Shown: positions 1 to 6,658, numbered from the stretch's first letter. The stretch is DNA of 13,297 nucleotides from Pseudomonadota bacterium (GCA_021845555.1 JAJZVS010000059.1:1-13297); one strand, 5' to 3'. Notes: generated from the letters alone by a model not told the origin. Numbers and translations are program-made.

Positions 1-64
1 GGGTGCCCGCTGCGACGGCCCCAAGCGATGCTCCGAGAACGGATCGCCGACTGACCTGCTTCAT
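1..64 (-). CDS. Partial gene: N-terminus of a Tat-exported protein
   Basis: Reading the minus strand from the ATG at 64 gives 21 codons before the window ends. They encode MKQVSRRSVLGASLGAVAAG and one more residue. The SRRSVLG segment fits the twin-arginine consensus (S/T-R-R-x-hydrophobic-L), and a small-residue hydrophobic stretch follows, so the product is probably folded in the cytoplasm and exported by the Tat system. A GGGAAGGAA Shine-Dalgarno stretch about 11 bases upstream supports this start. The mature protein lies outside the window. Tat substrates include cofactor-containing oxidoreductases and solute-binding proteins, and nothing here tells which this is. Confidence 0.72.
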   Translation of the reverse strand, partial: MKQVSRRSVLGASLGAVAAGT

Positions 65-325
65 TGGTTCTTTTTTCCTTCCCTGCCCGCACCGGCTGGA
101 GGCCGCCTAGCTTATTTGCTAATTCCTCAAGCCTTCCATGCGCCCGGAGCGTGGCATCCCTATGTGCTGGCGTCAACGGCCAAAAGCGGTGGTGAACAAA
201 ATTTCGTGTCGCGCCGCGACGGTCACGGACGCAAGAAATCTATCTCATGGTGTTGATAGATATGGGTTCCTACGTTCATACTCGATAGTTTTGATAAATA
301 GCAATATCCGCCCGCGCCCCGCCGC
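65..325. other. AT-rich intergenic region upstream of the Tat-signal gene and downstream of gltX
   Basis: No convincing coding region was seen. Bases 241-300 contain only 20 G/C out of 60 by hand count, which stands out in a genome near 70% GC. The gap must carry the promoter of the minus-strand Tat-signal gene and the 3' end of gltX transcription. A weak minus-strand promoter candidate within about 268-305 is TTGCTA, 18 bases, TATGAA (4 of 6 matches in each box). A perfect 7-base inverted repeat lies at 238-261. No tRNA-like fold or GGTTC arm was found. Confidence 0.5.
238..261. repeat. Inverted repeat ATCTATC-N10-GATAGAT
   Basis: The arms ATCTATC (238-244) and GATAGAT (255-261) are exact reverse complements separated by 10 bases. 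The repeat sits in the AT-rich gap. Read on the minus strand it is followed by TTCTTG, which is too short a T run for a classical terminator. It may be an operator for the Tat-signal gene or the gltX 3' hairpin. Neither is proven. Confidence 0.4.
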
Positions 326-1723
326 TCAGCCGGAAACGGCGGCCATCCGCGCCAGCGCTTCCTCGCGCCCCAGCGCGGCCAGGGTGGCATCGATTCCCGG
401 ACTCATGGTGCTGCCGGTCAGCGCCGCGCGCAGCGGTTGCGCCACCTGGCCCAGCTTGCGCCCGGTCGTTTCGGCGAACTGCCGCAGCGCAGCATCCAGG
501 CCGGCCGCCGAGAAATCGGTTGCCGCCAGGGCCGGAGCCAGATCGCGCAGCATGATCCGCGCCTCCGGCGTCAGCGCCGCCGCCGCTTTGGGTTCCAGCG
601 GCAACGGCACCGTCCGGACCAGGAACGAGGCCGAGTCCGCCAGTTCCACCAGTGTCTTCGCCCGCTCCTTCAGCCCCGGCATCAGCGCGCGGATGCGCGC
701 CGCGGCGATTCCACCCACGGCGAGATCGCCGCGGCGCGCCAGGCGTTCCAGCACGTCGTGCGTCAACCGCTCGTCGTCCGCGGCGCGCAGGTAGATCCCG
801 TTCAGATGGGTGAGCTTGGCGTAGTCCATGCGCGACGCCGCGCGGCCCACGCCGGACAGGTCGAACAGCGCGACCGCCTCCTCCCGCCCGATCACCTCGG
901 TATCGCCGTGCCCCCAGCCCAGCCGCAGCAGGTAGTTGCACAGCGCCTCCGGCAGGAAGCCCTGCTCGCGGAATTCCAGCACCGAGACGGCGCCGTGGCG
1001 CTTGGACAGTTTTGCTCCGTCGGCGCCGTGGATCAGCGGGATATGCGCGAAGCGCGGCATCTCCCAGCCCATCGCCTGGTAGATCTGCACCTGGCGGAAG
1101 GTGTTGGTCAGGTGGTCGTCGCCACGGATCACATGGGTGATCGCCATGTCGTGGTCGTCCACAACCACCGCGTGCAGATAGGTCGGCGTGCCGTCGCTGC
1201 GCAGGATGATCATGTCGTCCATTTCGGCGTTCGCCACCCGGACGCTGCCCTGCACCAGATCCTCCACCACCGTCTCCCCGTCGCGCGGGGCCTTCAGGCG
1301 GATGGCGGGGGCGACGCCGGCGGGCGCCTCGGCCGGGTCGCGGTCGCGCCAGCGCCCGTCGTAGCGCGGCGCCCGGCCGGCGGCGGTCGCGGCCGCGCGC
1401 ATCTCGGCCAGTTCGTCAGGCGTGCACCAGCAGCGATAGGCCTGGCCGGCGGCGAGCAGCGCGTGCGCCACCTCGACATGCCGGGCGGCACGGGTGGACT
1501 GGAACACCGGCGGGGCATCCGGCGACAGGCCGAGCCAGTCGAGCCCCTCCAGGATCACCCGTGTCGCTTCCTCGGTGCTGCGGGCGCGATCGGTGTCCTC
1601 CACGCGCAGCAGAAACTCCCCGCCGTGGTGGCGGGTGAACAGGTAGTTGAACAGCGCGGTGCGGGCGCCGCCGATGTGCAGAAGCCCGGTGGGGCTGGGG
1701 GCGAAGCGGGTGCGGACGGTCAT
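326..1723 (-). CDS. gltX: Glutamyl-tRNA synthetase (465 aa)
   Basis: A class I aminoacyl-tRNA synthetase that charges tRNA-Glu with glutamate in the cytoplasm. The N-terminus has the HIGH-type motif HIGG (16-19) in a FAPSPTGLLHIGG context. The KMSKS-type loop is KLSKR (238-242). The C-terminal half is the alpha-helical anticodon-binding region, with a typical KLGQVAQPLRAALTG segment. The open frame begins upstream, but the ATG at 1723 is chosen because conserved homology starts at MTVRTRF and GGAG lies 6-9 bases before it; the in-frame ATG at 1747 has no Shine-Dalgarno. Zinc-site positions Cys98 and Cys100 are present, but position 125 is Trp instead of the third Cys. Alphaproteobacteria often carry two GltX paralogues and make Gln-tRNA through GatCAB; which paralogue this is cannot be told here. 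The hydroxyacid dehydrogenase gene lies 69 bases upstream on the same strand, so co-transcription is possible. Confidence 0.96.
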   Translation of the reverse strand: MTVRTRFAPSPTGLLHIGGARTALFNYLFTRHHGGEFLLRVEDTDRARSTEEATRVILEGLDWLGLSPDAPPVFQSTRAARHVEVAHALLAAGQAYRCWCTPDELAEMRAAATAAGRAPRYDGRWRDRDPAEAPAGVAPAIRLKAPRDGETVVEDLVQGSVRVANAEMDDMIILRSDGTPTYLHAVVVDDHDMAITHVIRGDDHLTNTFRQVQIYQAMGWEMPRFAHIPLIHGADGAKLSKRHGAVSVLEFREQGFLPEALCNYLLRLGWGHGDTEVIGREEAVALFDLSGVGRAASRMDYAKLTHLNGIYLRAADDERLTHDVLERLARRGDLAVGGIAAARIRALMPGLKERAKTLVELADSASFLVRTVPLPLEPKAAAALTPEARIMLRDLAPALAATDFSAAGLDAALRQFAETTGRKLGQVAQPLRAALTGSTMSPGIDATLAALGREEALARMAAVSG

Positions 1724-1792
1724 GGGGTTCTCCGATCCGCGCGCCATAGCCGCCGCCGCCCCGCCCCGCAACCGCCGGCCTCCCCCTGGGGT

Positions 1793-2764
1793 TCAGTCCC
1801 GCAGCTCGGGGATCACCCACAGCGGCTTCTCGCCGCGCGCCACCCGCTGGACATTGTCGAAGCCGTTGCGGAAGCGGGTGTACTGGTTGTCCCAGGTCGG
1901 CCCCGCGTAGTGCGGCGTCAGGATCACGTTGTCCAGGGCGAACAGCGGGTTGTTCACCGCCGGCGGCTCCTGGTCGAACACGTCGAGGCCGGCGCCGGCG
2001 ATCGTGCCGTCGGTCAGCGCGCGGTGCAGCGCCACCTCATCGACCACCGGGCCGCGGCAGGTGTTGATCAGGTAGGCGGTCTCGCGCATCAGCGCGAGTT
2101 CGGCCGCGCCGATCATGTGCCGGGTGGCCGGCGTCAGCGGCACGTGCAACGAGACGATGTCGGAGGTCCGCAGCAGCTCGCCCAGCAGCCGGAAGCGCAC
2201 GCCGAGCGCGTCCGCCTGGTCCTCGGTCAGCCGGGCGACGTCGTAATACTGCACGGTCATGCCGAACGCCTTCGCCAGGCGCGCGGTCTTCTTGCCGATG
2301 GTGCCCAGGCCGACGATACCGAGCGTGCGACCGTGCAGCTCATAGAGCTTCACATTCGCCACGTCGTTGCCGCGCCAGCGGCCCGAGACGACGTTGCCGT
2401 GCAGCCAGGTCAGCCGCCGGCAGACCGCCAGCATCAGCAGGATCGCGTGTTCCGACACCGCCACCGCGTTGGCGCCGCCGTTGTTGCAGACGGGAACGCC
2501 GGCCGCCCGCGCCGCCTCGATATCCACCCGGTCGTAGCCGGCGGACAGCAGCTGGATCAGCTTGAGCCTGGGTGCGGCACGGTAGAACGCATCGTCCATC
2601 TTCACATCGCCGAGGCCGACCAGATACTCGGCTTCCGCCAGCGCCGCGGCGAACTCCGGCGTGTTCGGCCGGGCGACGACGATGTCGAACCCGGCGGGGG
2701 CGAGCTCGCGCATCACGTCGAGCGCGCTCAGCGGATTGTCGGCGATCAGGATACGTGCGGGCAT
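1793..2764 (-). CDS. D-isomer-specific 2-hydroxyacid dehydrogenase, NAD(P)-dependent (323 aa)
   Basis: Interconverts a D-2-hydroxyacid and its 2-oxoacid with NAD(H) or NADP(H) in the cytoplasm. The fold is a catalytic domain split around a central Rossmann domain. The dinucleotide motif GLGTIG is at 152-157, and an acidic Asp175 after the second strand favours NAD. The catalytic triad is visible: Arg237 in INTCRGPVVDE, Glu266 in DVFDQEP, and His285 in TPHYAG. The ATG at 2764 has a strong GGGAGG 7 bases upstream, and homology begins at MPARILIAD, so the longer open frame upstream is not used. Length is normal for the phosphoglycerate dehydrogenase / glyoxylate-hydroxypyruvate reductase superfamily. 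The exact substrate cannot be assigned. It is divergent from the PEP-CTERM gene. Confidence 0.92.
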   Translation of the reverse strand: MPARILIADNPLSALDVMRELAPAGFDIVVARPNTPEFAAALAEAEYLVGLGDVKMDDAFYRAAPRLKLIQLLSAGYDRVDIEAARAAGVPVCNNGGANAVAVSEHAILLMLAVCRRLTWLHGNVVSGRWRGNDVANVKLYELHGRTLGIVGLGTIGKKTARLAKAFGMTVQYYDVARLTEDQADALGVRFRLLGELLRTSDIVSLHVPLTPATRHMIGAAELALMRETAYLINTCRGPVVDEVALHRALTDGTIAGAGLDVFDQEPPAVNNPLFALDNVILTPHYAGPTWDNQYTRFRNGFDNVQRVARGEKPLWVIPELRD

Positions 2765-2815
2765 CGGTTTCCTCCCGGTTCTTTCGACCGCGTCCAGGAT
2801 AGCCACGACGGGGAG

Positions 2816-2845
2816 GCCTGCCCAGGGGAAGCATGCCCAGGGGTG
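2816..2845. repeat. Tandem 15-base direct repeat
   Basis: Two adjacent copies, GCCTGCCCAGGGGAA (2816-2830) and GCATGCCCAGGGGTG (2831-2845), match at 12 of 15 positions. They lie between the divergent hydroxyacid dehydrogenase and PEP-CTERM genes, 52 bases upstream of the dehydrogenase start. They may be paired regulator sites or simply a slippage duplication. The rest of the 183-base intergenic stretch (2765-2947) shows no confident promoter. Confidence 0.5.
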
Positions 2846-2947
2846 GCACCCGCGACGGCCCCGGACCGGCGCAACCAGCCGAAACCCGATTGAAGGCTTC
2901 CCCATGCAACGAACAACGCATCGATCTGGACTGGGGAACCGCAACCG

Positions 2948-3847
2948 ATGTCAAACCATGCCTGGGAACCCGCGAGGCGGGCCTGGCTGCTGCTGGCCGT
3001 GCTGGCATGCGCCCCGTTGCTGGCGCCGGCCGCCCGCGCCGACGTGATCGCCACCACCTACCAGCCAGCCAAGCAGACGGTGCCGGATTTCGCCGGCGCC
3101 GTCTGCTCTCGGGCGGGCATGAGCGCCTGCTATTACGGTTCCGAGAACTGGACCACCTGGAACGGTACCAACAACTACGTGTCGAGCTTCACCGATGGCG
3201 GCGGCAATTTCACCAGCGCGATCTCGATCACCGGAACCTACACGGCCGGGGCCAACACCACGACCGGGGTGGACTGGCTCAAGGTGAACGCCAACCAGTA
3301 CGGCGGCCAGGCGGGCACCGATCCCTATCCGGAGCTCTACGGCCCGACCGCCGCCTCGGCGAACGACCCGACGGCGGCCGAGAACTCCTACTCGGCCAGC
3401 TTCGCCACCAAGGGCCTGCCGGGCGTGAACTACTTCGGCATCTGGATCTCGGCGCTCGACGCGCACAACGATCTGCGGCTGTACAACACGGCCGGCCAGC
3501 TGGTGCTGGATTTCACCCCGGCCGACCTGATCAAGGCGCTCGGCGCCTGCCCCAGCAGCGCCTATTGCGGCAACCCGACGGCGCCGTTCTCCGGGAAAGA
3601 CGGCAACGAACAGTTCGCCTACGTCAACTTCTTCGACCTGACCGGCTATTTCGGCAAGGTCGTGCTTTACGACAACGGCGGCACCGGTTTCGAATCCTCG
3701 AACCACGCGGTGGCCTATTTCGACCCCAACACCCCGTTCGGCAACGCGCTGTCCGTCACCGGCGTGCCCGAGCCGCGCGGCGTCGCGACGCTCGGCATCG
3801 GGATCGCGGCGCTGGCGTTGCTCCGTCGGCGGTCGGCGCGGCGGTAG
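2948..3847 (+). CDS. Secreted PEP-CTERM sorting-domain protein (299 aa)
   Basis: A predicted exported protein handled by an exosortase. The N-terminus has RR followed by a hydrophobic stretch and a likely signal-peptidase site after ARA, about residue 31. The C-terminus carries a full PEP-CTERM tail: VPEP (273-276), a roughly 16-residue membrane segment, then RRRSARR. The mature region is rich in Asn, Gly, Thr and aromatic residues, like many PEP-CTERM surface or exopolysaccharide-associated proteins. Two cysteine pairs, CSRAGMSAC and CPSSAYC, could form disulfides after export. No enzyme motif was recognised. The start at 2948 has only a weak GGGGAA upstream. The gene converges with the SDR gene (3 bases between stop codons). 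No exosortase (EpsH/XrtA type) gene is in the window, so it must be encoded elsewhere. Function beyond sorting is unknown. Confidence 0.88.
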   Translation: MSNHAWEPARRAWLLLAVLACAPLLAPAARADVIATTYQPAKQTVPDFAGAVCSRAGMSACYYGSENWTTWNGTNNYVSSFTDGGGNFTSAISITGTYTAGANTTTGVDWLKVNANQYGGQAGTDPYPELYGPTAASANDPTAAENSYSASFATKGLPGVNYFGIWISALDAHNDLRLYNTAGQLVLDFTPADLIKALGACPSSAYCGNPTAPFSGKDGNEQFAYVNFFDLTGYFGKVVLYDNGGTGFESSNHAVAYFDPNTPFGNALSVTGVPEPRGVATLGIGIAALALLRRRSARR

Positions 3848-3850
3848 CGG

Positions 3851-4636
3851 CTACATCGTGGTCTGCATGTCGCCGTCGATCGCGATCGCCTGCCCGCTGA
3901 TCGTGGCGCCGAACGGGCTGGCCAGATAGAGCGCCATGTTGGCGATATCCTGCTGGGTGACGAAGCTCTTGAGGCTGGTCACGCCCACCGTGCGCTCGGT
4001 CATCTCGTTCTCGGAGATCCCCGCCGCCTCGGCCTTGGCCTTGATGACGGCGCGGATGCGCGGGCCGTCCACCGGACCCGGCTGGATCGCGTTGACCCGG
4101 ATGCGGTCGGGGCCGAGTTCGATCGACAGCGACTTGGTGAAGCCGACCACCCCCCATTTCGCCGCAGCGTAGGGCGCGCGCAGCGCGAAGCCGAACCGCC
4201 CGGCGGCCGAGGACAGGTTGATGACCGATCCCCCACCGGCCGCGCGCAGCGCCGGGATCGCCCGGCGCGAGCAATGGAACATGCTGGCGAGATCGATGCG
4301 CAGCGTCGCCTCCAGCGCCTCCGGCGTCACGTTTTCCACCAGCGCGGTGGGACCCGCGATGCCGGCGTTGTTCGCCAGCACGTCGAGCCCGCCCAGATGC
4401 TTGACCGCGGCATCGACGAAGGCCTCGCAGTCGGCCACCACGCCGGCGTCGGCACGCATCTTGGGGTGCGGGCAGGACGCGAGCGCGGCGGGATCGACGT
4501 CGGAGATGAACACCGATGCCCCGCAGGCGGCGAAACTGTCGGCCATCACCCGGCCGATGCCGTTCGCCCCGGCGGTGATCGCCACCCGAAGCCCGGTCAG
4601 ATCGACCGTCAGCGGCGTGCGTGCCCCCATATCCAT
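3851..4636 (-). CDS. SDR-family NAD(P)-dependent oxidoreductase (261 aa)
   Basis: A classical short-chain dehydrogenase/reductase with a single Rossmann domain, soluble and probably multimeric. The cofactor loop is TAGANGIG (21-28), a known variant of TGxxxGIG with Ala at the second position. Asp46 after the second strand favours NAD over NADP. NNAG is at 89-92. The catalytic residues are Ser142 or Ser143, Tyr156 and Lys160 (YAAAK), followed by the PG motif in IQPGPVDGPRI. The ATG at 4636 has GGGAGGA about 8 bases upstream; the ATG two codons later (4630) is less well placed. Length is typical. A substrate cannot be named from sequence. It is divergent from the NUDIX-type regulator across 125 bases, so common control is possible but untested. 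Confidence 0.93.
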   Translation of the reverse strand: MDMGARTPLTVDLTGLRVAITAGANGIGRVMADSFAACGASVFISDVDPAALASCPHPKMRADAGVVADCEAFVDAAVKHLGGLDVLANNAGIAGPTALVENVTPEALEATLRIDLASMFHCSRRAIPALRAAGGGSVINLSSAAGRFGFALRAPYAAAKWGVVGFTKSLSIELGPDRIRVNAIQPGPVDGPRIRAVIKAKAEAAGISENEMTERTVGVTSLKSFVTQQDIANMALYLASPFGATISGQAIAIDGDMQTTM

Positions 4637-4761
4637 GCCTGCGTTCCTCCCGTTCGATGCGGCGCCAGGATAGACCGGCGGCGCCGGCGGGGAAACCGCG
4701 GGCAGGAGAATCGCATGACGCGGCCGGCCTGGGCGTGCGATGATGCGGCGCAGAAAACCCC

Positions 4762-5766
4762 ATGTCCCGCGCGCTCTCCCCCTTTGCCGACGCCCCGCCC
4801 GCTCCCGCCGCGGCCCCCGCGGTCGCCGCCCCCCCGCACGCCGCGGCGGGGATGGCCGAGCTCATCGCCGTCCTCGTCGCGGTGACGGAGGGCGAGCCGC
4901 GCGTGCTGACCATCGCCGATGGGGCCGCCCTGCCCTCCGGCCCGCTCGAACCGGGCCATCGCTCGTTGCAGGCCGGGCTGCGCGCCTGGGTGGAGCGGCA
5001 GACCCATCACCCGCTCGGCTATGTGGAGCAGCTCTACACCTTCGCCGATCGCGGCCGCGGCGCCCCGGGGGACGGGCACATCTCGATCAGCTACCTCGGC
5101 CTGGCGCGGGAGATGCGCCCGTCCGGCGCGGAAATCGGCGTCGGCTGGCAGGGCTGGTACCGCTTCTTCCCGTGGGAGGACTGGCGCGGCGCCGGTGCCG
5201 CCCTGGTGGGCGAGGAGCTGGCCCCGCGCCTAGCCGCCTGGGCGGAGGCGGCGAAGACCGAACCGGCACGGCGCGAGCGCCGCCTGCGCATCCGCATCAC
5301 CTTCGGCCTGGACGCCGCCGGCACCCTGGACGCCACCGCCTGGAACGAGGAGCTGGTGCTGCAGCGCTACGAGCTGCTGTGGGAGGCCGGGCTGGTGCCG
5401 GAATCCCCCGAATGCCGCGGCCCCACGGTGCCCGGCGCGCCGATGCGCCACGACCACCGCCGCATCCTCGCCACCGCGATCGCCCGGCTGCGCGCCAAGA
5501 TCAAATACCGCCCGGTCGTGTTCGAACTGCTGCCCGAAGCCTTCACCCTGCTGCTGCTGCAGCGCACGGTGGAGGCGCTGGCCGGGCGGCTGCTGCACAA
5601 GCAGAACTTCCGCCGCCTGGTGGAAAGCCAGGACCTGGTGGAGGAAACCGGCGAGGCCGCGCGCGAGACCGGCGGCCGGCCGGCCAAGCTGTTCCGCTTC
5701 CGCCGCGCGGTGCTGGCCGAGCGCGCGGTGGCCGGCACCAAGCTGCCGCTGGCCCGCGCCGGGTAG
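4762..5766 (+). CDS. NUDIX-like transcriptional regulator of the NrtR/NadQ type (334 aa)
   Basis: Probably a DNA-binding regulator of NAD metabolism. Residues 31-115 resemble an NrtR-type NUDIX domain (AELIAVLVAVTEGEP, then LRAWVERQTHHPLGYVEQLYTF). The catalytic box GX5EX7REUXEEXGU is not preserved, so it likely senses a ligand and does not hydrolyse it. Residues 250-315 (YRPVVFELLPEAFTLLLLQ, NFRRLV, GRPAKLFRF) match the C-terminal winged helix of NrtR proteins. From memory, the alphaproteobacterial COG4111/NadQ group has this design; no database was consulted. The N-terminus (1-30) is Ala/Pro-rich. The ATG at 4762 lacks a Shine-Dalgarno; the alternative at 4852 starts right at the domain but also has a poor one. 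The TGA at 4741-4743 closes the frame upstream. No NAD gene is adjacent, so a trans-acting target is inferred. Confidence 0.75.
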   Translation: MSRALSPFADAPPAPAAAPAVAAPPHAAAGMAELIAVLVAVTEGEPRVLTIADGAALPSGPLEPGHRSLQAGLRAWVERQTHHPLGYVEQLYTFADRGRGAPGDGHISISYLGLAREMRPSGAEIGVGWQGWYRFFPWEDWRGAGAALVGEELAPRLAAWAEAAKTEPARRERRLRIRITFGLDAAGTLDATAWNEELVLQRYELLWEAGLVPESPECRGPTVPGAPMRHDHRRILATAIARLRAKIKYRPVVFELLPEAFTLLLLQRTVEALAGRLLHKQNFRRLVESQDLVEETGEAARETGGRPAKLFRFRRAVLAERAVAGTKLPLARAG

Positions 5767-5884
5767 GCTTGGGGCGACCGGGGCGCTCCGGCCGGGGGAC
5801 GCGGATCAAGCGGGAGGTTCGGCTGCGGGCGGCATAGCGGGGGCGGCAGCCTTCCGTTTCGCGATCCCGCGATAACCCGGGAGA
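5767..5884. other. Short gap between the convergent regulator and higA genes
   Basis: No gene is supported. The sequence is GC-rich apart from a short direct repeat CGCGAT-CC-CGCGAT near 5861-5874. It presumably carries the 3' end of the NUDIX-like regulator transcript and marks the left edge of the accessory patch. Confidence 0.4.
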
Positions 5885-5900
5885 GCCGCCGCCGGGCGGC
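5885..5900 (-). terminator. GC hairpin directly after the higA stop codon
   Basis: GCCGCC (5885-5890) and GGCGGC (5895-5900) form a 6-base stem with a 4-base loop touching the higA stop codon (5901-5903). There is no T run on either side, so it is at best a non-canonical terminator or an mRNA-end stabilising hairpin. Confidence 0.3.
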
Positions 5901-6221
5901 CTATGCCGCGGCTTCGTCCGGCGGGCGCGGCGCGCGCGGGCGGATGGTGCGGGCGAGCAGCGGGCCGATCGCGCGTTCGGCACGCTTGAGGTCGTAGCGC
6001 GATTGCAGGTTCATCCGGAACTGCGGGGTGGTGCCGAAATAGGCCGCGAGCCGCAGCGCGGTGTCGGCGGTGATGGCACGGGTGGCGTGGACGATGGCGT
6101 TGATCCGAGCGATCGGCACGTCGAGGTCGCAGGCGAGCTTGTTCTGGCTGAGGGCGAGCGGGCGCATGAACTCCTCCAGCAGGATTTCGCCGGGGGGGAT
6201 GGGGTCGAGGCGGTGGGGCAT
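5901..6221 (-). CDS. higA: HigA-family antitoxin, XRE helix-turn-helix (106 aa)
   Basis: An addiction-module antitoxin that normally binds and neutralises the HigB mRNA interferase and represses its own operon. The family signature is clear: PPGEILLEEFMRPLALSQNKLA (9-30), recognition helix region VPIARINAIVHATRAITADTALRLAAYFG (35-63), then the closing NLQSRYDLKRAE (71-82). Length is normal, with a basic Pro-rich tail. The ATG at 6221 has AGGA about 11 bases upstream. higB normally lies immediately upstream in this operon type. Here only the last dozen codons of a higB-like gene remain (6243-6281), ending 21 bases before this start, so higA is orphaned. It may persist as an anti-addiction or regulatory protein, or be drifting. 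It may be transcribed with parE, which ends 113 bases upstream. Confidence 0.93.
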   Translation of the reverse strand: MPHRLDPIPPGEILLEEFMRPLALSQNKLACDLDVPIARINAIVHATRAITADTALRLAAYFGTTPQFRMNLQSRYDLKRAERAIGPLLARTIRPRAPRPPDEAAA

Positions 6222-6242
6222 GGCAGGCGGGTCCTGGGCGGG

Positions 6243-6281
6243 TCAGTGGCGGTTGTCTACGATTTCGACGTCCTCGGCGCC
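6243..6281 (-). pseudogene. higB: Remnant of the 3' end of a higB toxin gene
   Basis: The minus strand reads GAEDVEIVDNRH then TGA (6243-6245), 21 bases before higA. HigB toxins characteristically end in a D-V-E-I-V-D-Y-H type tail and sit just upstream of higA with this kind of spacing, so both sequence and position match. Upstream codons in this frame (RTHAAIGSS, read back) do not resemble HigB, and other frames on this strand show nothing either. The first 80 or so codons appear deleted, with parE now in their place. A 22-codon frame from ATG 6311 (to the TGA at 6243) exists, without a good ribosome-binding site. The match is short (about 12 residues), so chance is not fully excluded. Confidence 0.68.
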
Positions 6282-6334
6282 GCGGGTATGTGCGGCGATG
6301 CCGGAACTCATCGCCGCCGAGGGCGTCCGGCGGG

Positions 6335-6646
6335 TCAAAGCTGGGTACGCGACTGGCCGGGACCGAACACGCGGAGCACAATGACATCGCCCGGCTCACT
6401 GTGCGGGCCGGCTTCGGGAGTGATGATGTACATCACCCGATGCCCGCTCGGCCTCGGGATCTCCCGCACGCCGGCGTGATCACCCTCCGGGTAGCGGTAC
6501 GGGGTGGACCGCAGAGCGCGGATCGCGGCACGCAACCGGAGCAGTCGGCGCAGCGCTGCGGCGCCCGAACCGGGCTGGGTCTGCCAACGCCGAATGGCGT
6601 CGAGGTCGGCGATGGCCCCCGCCGTATAGCGCAGCGCTTTCGGCAC
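6335..6646 (-). CDS. parE: ParE/RelE-superfamily toxin (103 aa)
   Basis: The toxin of a type II toxin-antitoxin pair. ParE-type members inhibit growth, classically through DNA gyrase. Features of the fold: LRYTAGAIADLDAIRRW (5-21) as the first helices, REIPRPSGHRVMYII (61-75) as the central strands, and the closing strand VIVLRVFGPGQSR (88-100). Length is normal. The start is GTG at 6646, 12 bases after the antitoxin stop codon, with no in-frame ATG earlier and only a weak ribosome-binding site, so translation is probably coupled to the antitoxin gene. The assignment between the ParE and RelE branches is by overall look. No frameshift or missing core strand was seen, so it may be functional. 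Confidence 0.87.
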   Translation of the reverse strand: MPKALRYTAGAIADLDAIRRWQTQPGSGAAALRRLLRLRAAIRALRSTPYRYPEGDHAGVREIPRPSGHRVMYIITPEAGPHSEPGDVIVLRVFGPGQSRTQL

Positions 6647-6658
6647 CGGGCTGAGGCG

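Noticed and set aside
65..325. Search for a tRNA or small RNA gene in the AT-rich gap
   Set aside because: No cloverleaf, no GGTTCRA arm and no strong terminator; only an inverted repeat could be supported.
437..2893. 818-codon open frame on the plus strand across gltX and the dehydrogenase
   Set aside because: Antisense to two clearly identified genes; its translation is repetitive Arg/Gln/Val-rich with no domain and is explained by GC-rich codon bias.
2833..3900. 355-codon plus-strand frame overlapping the PEP-CTERM gene
   Set aside because: Frame-shifted shadow; only the 2948-3847 frame has the signal peptide and the PEP-CTERM tail.
4715..4885. Well-primed ATG (AGGAG) opening a roughly 56-codon frame ahead of the NUDIX-like regulator
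   Set aside because: The product is Pro/Arg/Ser low complexity and overlaps the regulator; kept only as a possible translational leader, not called as a gene.
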